From assembly GCA_947169985.1 (NCBI GenBank), contig CAMVRW010000038.1, positions 1 through 13,081 of the forward strand: DNA of 13,081 bases, given 5' to 3'. The notes under the pieces were generated by a model, which made no database searches, was not told the DNA's origin, and saw only the letters and a list, made by a program, of their open reading frames with translations. How positions within the stretch are numbered: position 1 is the first letter of the stretch; the number at the start of each line of letters is the position of its first letter. Position numbers and translations under genes: made by a program. Below, piece after piece: positions 8,104 through 13,081 of this stretch. This stretch comes from an uncultured Butyrivibrio sp. GTDB taxonomy: Bacteria > Bacillota > Clostridia > Lachnospirales > Lachnospiraceae.

Positions 8104-8112
8104 AGTATAGCA
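8104..8112 (-). promoter_or_regulatory. Predicted extended -10 promoter of the phosphatase gene
   Basis: The minus strand reads TGCTATACT, a TGn extended -10 with a five-of-six TATACT box. No good -35 is seen, as is often the case for extended -10 promoters. Transcription should start near 8097, about 42 bases before the ATG. Confidence 0.5.
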
Positions 8113-8121
8113 TAGATTTGG

Positions 8122-8161
8122 TACCTTATTATTACCTGAAGTTATAGCTTGTGATAAGGTA
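8122..8161. promoter_or_regulatory. Inverted repeat between the phosphatase and metY
   Basis: TACCTTAT (8122-8129) and ATAAGGTA (8154-8161) are perfect eight-base inverted repeats with a 24-base centre. The site lies just upstream of the phosphatase promoter and where a metY promoter would be expected. It could be an operator or a leader hairpin. No SAM-I riboswitch consensus and no convincing metY promoter were seen in this 186-base gap. Chance is possible. Confidence 0.3.
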
Positions 8162-8241
8162 AGGCAAATTGACGGTAGGGATCCAGAGATGGTAACTTTA
8201 GTACATCAAATAGAGCTACGGCAGGTAAGGAGGAGAAATAT

Positions 8242-9519
8242 ATGGGATACAGATTTGAGACACTTCAGTTACACGTTGGACAGGAACAGCCGGATCCGAC
8301 AACAGACGCAAGAGCGGTTCCGATTTACCAGACAACTTCTTATGTATTTAGAAACAGCCAGCATGCAGCCGACAGATTTGGCCTTGCTGATGCAGGAAAC
8401 ATATATGGAAGACTTACAAATTCAACTCAGGATGTTCTTGAAAAGAGACTTGCAGCCCTTGAAGGCGGCACAGCAGCTCTGGCAGTTGCTTCAGGCGCAG
8501 CAGCTATCACTTATACCATTCAGGCATTGGCAGCAAACGGTGGTCACATTGTAGCACAGAAGACCATCTACGGCGGAAGTTACAACCTCCTGGCACATAC
8601 ACTTCCACAGTATGGCGTAACTACTACTTTCGTGGATGCTCATGATCTGTTAGAGGTTGAGGGAGCAATAAAAGACAATACAAGAGCGATCTACCTTGAG
8701 ACTTTAGGAAATCCTAACAGTGATATTCCTGATATCGATGCTATCGCAGAGATTGCTCATAAGCATGGACTTCCATTGGTTATTGATAATACCTTTGGAA
8801 CACCATATCTTATCAGACCAATCGAGCATGGTGCAGATATCGTGGTACACTCAGCAACAAAGTTCATCGGCGGACATGGAACAACCCTTGGTGGAGTTAT
8901 TGTTGAAGCAGGAAAGTTCAACTGGAAAGCAAGTGGAAAGTATCCTAACATTGCTGATGCAAACCCAAGCTATCATGGAATCTCTTTCTATGATGCTGTA
9001 GGACCAGCAGCTTTTGTAACCTATATAAGAGCTATCCTTCTTAGAGATACAGGTGCGACTCTTTCACCGTTCAATGCATTCCTTCTTCTTCAGGGCGTTG
9101 AGACGCTTTCCCTTCGTCTTGACAGACATGCAGAGAACACAAAGAAGGTAGTAGAGTTCCTTTCAAAGCATCCAAAGGTAGAAAAGGTAAATCACCCATC
9201 ACTGCCTGATCATCCTGATCATGCTCTCTATGAGAAGTACTTCCCTAACGGAGGCGCATCAATCTTTACTTTTGAGATCAAGGGTGGAAAAGACGCAGCG
9301 TGGAAGTTCATTGATAATCTGGAGATTTTCTCACTCCTTGCCAATGTTGCTGATGTAAAGAGCCTTGTAATCCATCCTGCATCAACTACTCATTCTCAGC
9401 TTAACGATGAAGAGCTTGCAGATCAGGGTATCACACAGAGCACCATCAGACTTTCAATAGGAACTGAGCACATTGATGATATTATTGCTGACCTTGAAAA
9501 GGGTTTTGCAGCTATCTGA
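8242..9519 (+). CDS. metY: O-acetylhomoserine sulfhydrylase (PLP enzyme)
   Basis: 425 residues, the usual length for O-acetylhomoserine aminocarboxypropyltransferase and longer than typical cystathionine gamma-synthase (about 380). It makes homocysteine from O-acetylhomoserine and sulfide in methionine synthesis, in the cytoplasm. Visible fold-type I Cys/Met-metabolism features are the N-terminal [33 protein letters not shown] start (written here only as a family match), [27 protein letters not shown], the DNTFGTPYL cofactor region and the SATK motif with the PLP lysine K207. The stretch after K207, with NPSYHG and FVTYIRA, is typical of MetY rather than MetB. The C-terminal [14 protein letters not shown] is also conserved. 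AAGGAGGAG at 8227-8235 sets the start. It has its own terminator at 9551 and appears monocistronic; it has no obvious link to the signalling genes around it. Confidence 0.94.
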   Translation: MGYRFETLQLHVGQEQPDPTTDARAVPIYQTTSYVFRNSQHAADRFGLADAGNIYGRLTNSTQDVLEKRLAALEGGTAALAVASGAAAITYTIQALAANGGHIVAQKTIYGGSYNLLAHTLPQYGVTTTFVDAHDLLEVEGAIKDNTRAIYLETLGNPNSDIPDIDAIAEIAHKHGLPLVIDNTFGTPYLIRPIEHGADIVVHSATKFIGGHGTTLGGVIVEAGKFNWKASGKYPNIADANPSYHGISFYDAVGPAAFVTYIRAILLRDTGATLSPFNAFLLLQGVETLSLRLDRHAENTKKVVEFLSKHPKVEKVNHPSLPDHPDHALYEKYFPNGGASIFTFEIKGGKDAAWKFIDNLEIFSLLANVADVKSLVIHPASTTHSQLNDEELADQGITQSTIRLSIGTEHIDDIIADLEKGFAAI

Positions 9520-9550
9520 TAAAGTAATCTCATATCCGAATATTACCAGG

Positions 9551-9580
9551 AAGAACCGAAGGAGACTTCGGTTCTTTTTT
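9551..9580 (+). terminator. Rho-independent terminator of metY
   Basis: An 11-base-pair perfect stem (9551-9561 with 9566-9576) closes a GAGA tetraloop and runs into six T residues (9575-9580). It sits 32 bases after the metY stop. Confidence 0.92.
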
Positions 9581-9627
9581 GGCGACTTTTTGTGGGACAG
9601 ATTATGATAGTGTAACCATGTAGCAAG

Positions 9628-9636
9628 TGTTATTAT
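9628..9636 (+). promoter_or_regulatory. Predicted extended -10 promoter for the Hpt gene
   Basis: TGTTATTAT is a TGn extended -10 with a five-of-six TATTAT box. No good -35 is visible 17 bases upstream. Transcription would start near 9643, close to the start of the small upstream ORF at 9654. Confidence 0.4.
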
Positions 9637-9653
9637 ATTGTCAGAGGATTATT

Positions 9654-9731
9654 ATGAGAGCAATATCTGAGATCCTTGAGATTGAAAGAGGGCTGATGAG
9701 GAACGTAACATGGAAATTTCTGAAAATTTAA
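9654..9731 (+). CDS. Possible 25-codon upstream ORF overlapping the Hpt start
   Basis: ATG at 9654 follows AGAGGA (9643-9648) at a five-base distance. The frame runs 25 codons (begins MRAISEILEIERGLMRN) to TAA at 9729-9731, overlapping the first 22 bases of the Hpt gene in another frame. Such an overlap could couple translation of the two. The predicted transcription start near 9643 would leave a very short leader. No similarity to a known peptide is recognised, and it may be noncoding. Confidence 0.25.
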   Translation: MRAISEILEIERGLMRNVTWKFLKI

Positions 9732-10318
9732 AGTGGATAAATAAGATAGAGGAAATAGATGTTGCCGAAGGGATAAAGAACTGTGGGATGCCCCAGCATT
9801 ATCACAAGTTCGTCAGGTCCTTTTACGACACTATTGAGACCAGGATTCAGGATATTCAGGATTCTTATAACTCAGACGACATCAAGACCTATACATCAAA
9901 GGTTCATTCCCTTAAGAGTGTAGCAGGTATTATGGGGGCAAAAGAGCTTTCGGAGCTGGCCAGGGAGCTGGAAGAAGCCGGAGATTATGGTGATAGACAG
10001 TTTATAGACCAAAATACCGAAACTATCATTAATATGCTTCACGCTTTTAAAGATAAGCTTTCCCCGATTGAAATTGAAGATACGGCTGTGGGGGCGGATG
10101 ATAATAAACCAATGATCTCCCCTGAAGAAATGGAAAGTGCATACAGGGCACTTGGTGATTTTGTACAGCAGATGGATTATGATGCTGCGGAAAGAGTGTT
10201 TTCCGAGCTAAACGAGTATATTCTTCCTGATAATGACAGACAGTTGATCAAAGAATTGGAAAAAATGCTCAGATCTTTTAATTGGGATGGCATGGAAAGT
10301 ATGCTATCACAGCGGTAA
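9710..10318 (+). CDS. Stand-alone Hpt-domain phosphotransfer protein
   Basis: 202 residues, no membrane segment. The N-terminal half (about 15-115) is a helical Hpt domain; the phospho-accepting histidine is H66 in HSLKSVAGIMGA, with Ser in place of the usual Gly after the Lys. The following KELSELARELEEAGDYGD stretch fits the helix after the histidine in Hpt domains. After an acidic linker (about 116-130) comes a helical C-terminal module of about 70 residues (EMDYDAAERVF-like pattern: QQMDYDAAERVFSELNEY, then a NWDGMESML end); I recall similar tails on Lachnospiraceae hybrid kinases, but this is from memory. It should relay phosphate between response-regulator receivers. No histidine kinase or receiver gene is in view, so its partners are unknown. 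GAGGA at 9698-9702 supports the start. Confidence 0.82.
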   Translation: MEISENLKWINKIEEIDVAEGIKNCGMPQHYHKFVRSFYDTIETRIQDIQDSYNSDDIKTYTSKVHSLKSVAGIMGAKELSELARELEEAGDYGDRQFIDQNTETIINMLHAFKDKLSPIEIEDTAVGADDNKPMISPEEMESAYRALGDFVQQMDYDAAERVFSELNEYILPDNDRQLIKELEKMLRSFNWDGMESMLSQR

Positions 10319-10323
10319 GGCAC

Positions 10324-10352
10324 TAGAAACAGGGTGCTCAATGTGATAAAAT
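10324..10352 (+). promoter_or_regulatory. Predicted promoter of the HD-GYP operon
   Basis: TAGAAA (10324-10329) and TAAAAT (10347-10352) are 17 bases apart, and a TG at 10344-10345 adds an extended -10. Transcription would start near 10359, immediately after the Hpt gene, so the HD-GYP gene can be expressed separately. No terminator was found between the two genes. Confidence 0.5.
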
Positions 10353-10362
10353 GTACATAGAT

Positions 10363-10378
10363 ATGCGCAATATCGCAT
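10363..10378 (+). promoter_or_regulatory. Short inverted repeat near the predicted HD-GYP transcription start
   Basis: ATGCG and CGCAT flank a six-base centre just downstream of the predicted start at about 10359. The position suits a repressor operator, but a five-base repeat is weak evidence. Confidence 0.2.
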
Positions 10379-10401
10379 TAGGGCTATTTCTGTGGTGATT
10401 T

Positions 10402-12531
10402 ATGACTGAACATAGATTAGACAATAGAATTAAAGGTGGGGCAAGTGTGCGAATCTGGCTTGCATTGATCGGAACTACGGTCAATGTAGTGCTTGCTTTT
10501 TGGATGAACAGATTTGGGTTTCCTCTTTATTTAGATACGATCGGTACAATTGCTGTTTCTGCCATAGGCGGCCTTTTCCCGGGAATCCTCACGGCAGTTG
10601 CTACCAACGCTCTATGCTCTCTTTTCAATAACAATGCAATATATTTTGGCTTTATCAACGCACTGATAGCTCTTTTTACTGCATGGTTTATCAGAAAATT
10701 CTCATTTAAGAAGTTTAAATATATCATATTCTTTATTCTTATAGCAGCTCTATTTAGTGGCAGTATCAGCGCTATCATAGAGTGGATTCTTTTAGATGGC
10801 GCGCAGATGGCAAAAAAGTCTGAGGCTGTGGAGCTGTTTGCATCAGCCATGGGCATTCGCCAGTTCTGGGCATTTTTCATCTATAAAAATCTATTGAGTA
10901 TCATCGACAAGGGAATAGCCGCTATTGTAGCCTGGGTACTACTCATGATCATACCGGATTCCAGGCTGGAAGAGATAGAAAAGGGAAGCTGGAAGCAGAA
11001 GCCTCTTACGGAAGAAGATATAGCTGAGCTAAAGGCCTGGGGAAAAGAGACTAGAAGCAGGATGCGCAACAGGACGACTCTGACTATTTTTGCGACATCT
11101 CTTTTGCTGGTGATAGTGACGGGCTGGATCGGGTTTTCTCTTTATTTCCGTAATTCCAAGGAAGACAAGACGGTTGATGCTGTTAATATCTTAAGGCTTT
11201 GTGATGAAGTGATCGATCATGGAAGGATAAATGCCTATATCAGCGAAGGCGAAGCTGCAGAAGGCTATTTGGAAACCCAGAAACTTCTTAGGTCCATAAA
11301 GGAAACATCCCGAAATGTGGCAGATCTGTATTTTATCAAGTTCGATCAGGACTCCGGACGTCTTATATTTGACCTGGGGTATGACAAAGAGGAAACACCT
11401 GAAAGAGTAGTTTACGATGAGAATATCAAGGCTATATTGCCTCAGCTGCTTTCGGGGGAAAATGTAGAACCCCTTGAACATGGCAGTATTGATGGATGGA
11501 TGCGATCGGTTTTCTATCCGATAAAAGATAGCAACGGAAAGGTTGTCTGCTATGCCGTGGCAGATGTTTCCATAACAAACATGCGTGAATACATGAAGAT
11601 GTTCTTTATAAGGGCAACCATAATCCTTTTGGGCTTCTTTATTCTTGTCTTGGGACATAACCTGTGGGTTACTAACGTTACAATGGTTTATCCCATAAAG
11701 AGTATGGCCAAATGTGTCGACAATTTTTCGCATCTTGGATACGGACAGGAACAGCTTGATAAAAACGTTAAGAGTATTAGGGCTTTGGAAATAGAGACCC
11801 AGGATGAGGTGCAGCAGCTTTATAATTCCATCTGTAACATGACACTGAATCTGTCTGAGCAGATGCGCGATTTGAGGAGGCTTTCGGACACCACTGCTAA
11901 GATGCAGGATGGACTTATCATCACCATGGCGGACATGGTTGAAAACAGGGATTCCGATACCGGCGCACACATACAAAAGACCGCTTCCTACGTAAAGATA
12001 ATAGTGGAGGGACTAAAGAAAAAGGGATATTACGCGGAGAAGATCACTCCGAAGTTTATCTCTGATGTTGTGCGCTCAGCTCCGCTACACGATATAGGAA
12101 AGATCAATATTTCAGACGCCATATTGAATAAGCCAGGAAAGCTCACTGATGAAGAATATGAGGTCATCAAGACCCACACCATAGCAGGAAAAAAGATCAT
12201 GGAGGATGCCATCAGTACCGTACAGGGTGAAAATTACCTGAAGGAAGCAAGAAATATGGCGGCCTATCATCATGAGCGCTGGGATGGAAATGGCTATCCC
12301 GAAGGACTTCACGGAGAGGTTATTCCGCTTTCAGCAAGAATAATGGCAGTAGCGGACGTTTTTGATGCATTGACTTCGCCGAGAGTATATAAACCGGCAT
12401 TCCCCCTGGATAAGGCCCTGGCCATCATAACTGAGGAAGCGGGAAAACAGTTTGACCCCAAGTGCGTTGAAGTATTCCTGGAATCACTGCCTGAGGTCAA
12501 GGTTATCCTTAAGAAGTATAACAACATGTAA
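10402..12531 (+). CDS. Membrane HD-GYP c-di-GMP phosphodiesterase with ECF-S-like N-terminal domain
   Basis: 709 residues. Residues about 14-190 form a bundle of five or six membrane helices with FPLYLDTIGTIAVSAIGGLF and GILTAVATNAL, resembling the substrate-binding (S) component of ECF vitamin transporters. Then come a cytoplasmic linker, a TM helix (about 227-249), an extracytoplasmic region (250-402), another TM (404-427), HAMP and helices (430-505), and an HD-GYP domain (505-705). Catalytic signatures are intact: H563-D564 in APLHDIGK and HHERWDGNGYP at 623-633, so it should hydrolyse c-di-GMP. The extracytoplasmic part carries VADLYFI (306-312) and PIKDSNGKVVCYAVAD (from 373), matching the cyclase and phosphatase sensors. 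The ATG at 10402 has only a weak GGTGA close by; an in-frame GTG at 10447 has AAGGTGGGG (10433-10441) five bases ahead and would remove 15 polar residues. The propeller gene follows after 12 bases. Confidence 0.91.
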   Translation: MTEHRLDNRIKGGASVRIWLALIGTTVNVVLAFWMNRFGFPLYLDTIGTIAVSAIGGLFPGILTAVATNALCSLFNNNAIYFGFINALIALFTAWFIRKFSFKKFKYIIFFILIAALFSGSISAIIEWILLDGAQMAKKSEAVELFASAMGIRQFWAFFIYKNLLSIIDKGIAAIVAWVLLMIIPDSRLEEIEKGSWKQKPLTEEDIAELKAWGKETRSRMRNRTTLTIFATSLLLVIVTGWIGFSLYFRNSKEDKTVDAVNILRLCDEVIDHGRINAYISEGEAAEGYLETQKLLRSIKETSRNVADLYFIKFDQDSGRLIFDLGYDKEETPERVVYDENIKAILPQLLSGENVEPLEHGSIDGWMRSVFYPIKDSNGKVVCYAVADVSITNMREYMKMFFIRATIILLGFFILVLGHNLWVTNVTMVYPIKSMAKCVDNFSHLGYGQEQLDKNVKSIRALEIETQDEVQQLYNSICNMTLNLSEQMRDLRRLSDTTAKMQDGLIITMADMVENRDSDTGAHIQKTASYVKIIVEGLKKKGYYAEKITPKFISDVVRSAPLHDIGKINISDAILNKPGKLTDEEYEVIKTHTIAGKKIMEDAISTVQGENYLKEARNMAAYHHERWDGNGYPEGLHGEVIPLSARIMAVADVFDALTSPRVYKPAFPLDKALAIITEEAGKQFDPKCVEVFLESLPEVKVILKKYNNM

Positions 12532-12543
12532 AGGAGAAGAAGC

Positions 12544-13081
12544 ATGCTGCAAAGTTTGAGAAAATTGAATAAAATAGCAGCGTTTCTTTGCTTTGCACTG
12601 ATCATTTTTATTCTGTGGGGAGAGTCTGCCCTGGCGGGAGAACAAAAGGGCGGCGGTATAGCCTCAAAGAGGTCCGTGGACAGTATCAATGCGGTTTCTG
12701 CCGGTGGCGGTTATGCGGCTACCGGACAGTCGGGATCCGTGGGATATACTTCAATCCTGTACGATGAGACCAATGGTCTTGCTACCTCAGATGCCAACTA
12801 TATTCTTTCGGATAAAAAGGGCTATATATGGGTTGGAAATTACAGTGGTGTATTCAGATATGACGGAACTGTTTTTGACAAAATTGATTATTCGGAGGGC
12901 CTCACCAATGCCAGGGGCCTCTTTGAGGACAACAAAGGCAGAATCTGGGTTGGCACCAATGACAACGGAGTCGTGGTAATAGAAGGAGAAAAGGCAACCT
13001 GGCTGACCTACAAGGAGGGACTTCCGACTTCTTCCATACGTGTATTTGCGGAGGATGATAACGGATATGTATATATAGGAA
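12544..13081 (+). CDS. Exported Reg_prop beta-propeller sensor protein (5' part only)
   Basis: 179 codons are open to the window edge. The start has GGAG (12533-12536) seven bases before ATG, and the gene begins 12 bases after the HD-GYP stop, so the two are probably cotranscribed. The N-terminus is a signal peptide or anchor: basic MLQSLRKLNK, a hydrophobic core, then ESALA before GEQ as a likely cleavage site. A low-complexity Gly/Ser linker follows. From about residue 68, two to three two-component-regulator propeller repeats appear (NGLATSDANYIL...GYIWVGN; EGLTNARGLFED...GRIWVGT; EGLPTSSIRVFAED...GYVYIG). Family members carry many such blades as an extracytoplasmic sensor, usually ahead of a membrane helix and a kinase, GGDEF or similar output. 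The output domain lies outside the window and cannot be stated. Confidence 0.87.
   Translation, partial: MLQSLRKLNKIAAFLCFALIIFILWGESALAGEQKGGGIASKRSVDSINAVSAGGGYAATGQSGSVGYTSILYDETNGLATSDANYILSDKKGYIWVGNYSGVFRYDGTVFDKIDYSEGLTNARGLFEDNKGRIWVGTNDNGVVVIEGEKATWLTYKEGLPTSSIRVFAEDDNGYVYIG

Noticed and set aside
8085..8196. Direct repeat ATGGTAAC in the phosphatase-metY gap
   Set aside because: Two copies of eight bases about 100 bases apart, with no further similarity around them, are likely chance.
8189..8554. 121-codon plus-strand ORF overlapping the start of metY
   Set aside because: It overlaps metY in another frame, has no domain-like content, and metY has the strong ribosome binding site and full family similarity.
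10319..10401. Terminator between the Hpt and HD-GYP genes
   Set aside because: Only short, weak inverted repeats with no T-run were found; read-through from the Hpt gene is possible.
11191..11976. 261-codon minus-strand ORF inside the HD-GYP gene
   Set aside because: It is antisense to a strongly supported gene and has no recognisable motif or ribosome binding site.
12689..12979. 96-codon plus-strand ORF within the propeller gene
   Set aside because: The overlapping frame from 12544 has a ribosome binding site, a signal peptide and propeller repeats.

Overview
The window looks like a chromosome segment from an anaerobic Firmicute, most likely Lachnospiraceae (Butyrivibrio, Pseudobutyrivibrio or Roseburia type). 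This is inferred from the GGAGG-type ribosome binding sites, the moderate to low GC, the style of the signalling proteins and the O-acetylhomoserine sulfhydrylase. No rRNA, tRNA, CRISPR array, transposase or phage gene was seen.

Layout. Left edge (1-1147, minus): a TldD-type metalloprotease, cut by the window edge. Next comes a 334-base gap with a tldD promoter, a terminator hairpin, a seven-codon mini-ORF with a strong ribosome binding site, and the promoter of the next gene. At 1482-4970 (plus) lies a large cytoplasmic protein, PAS / degenerate GGDEF / EAL / three PAS-like domains / intact GGDEF. It is followed at 5021-6436 by a membrane diguanylate cyclase that ends in a terminator shared with the convergent gene. 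At 6466-8055 (minus) is a membrane SpoIIE/RsbU-type PP2C phosphatase. Divergent from it is metY (8242-9519, plus), with its own terminator. Then, all plus: an orphan Hpt phosphotransfer protein (9710-10318), a membrane HD-GYP phosphodiesterase with an ECF-S-like N-terminal domain (10402-12531), and the start of an exported beta-propeller (Reg_prop) sensor that runs off the right edge (12544 onward).

How it fits together. Apart from tldD and metY, every gene is a signalling gene. All three families of c-di-GMP enzyme occur within about 11 kb: two intact GGDEF domains plus one degenerate one, one intact EAL and one intact HD-GYP. The phosphatase and Hpt protein add serine/threonine-phosphatase and phosphorelay outputs. 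The membrane cyclase, the phosphatase and the HD-GYP protein carry what looks like the same extracytoplasmic sensor module, with matching motifs at matching distances from the membrane. One class of external signal may therefore be read by three different output domains. The genes are not one operon: promoters, terminators and strand changes split the region into separate units. A shared physiological role is inference.
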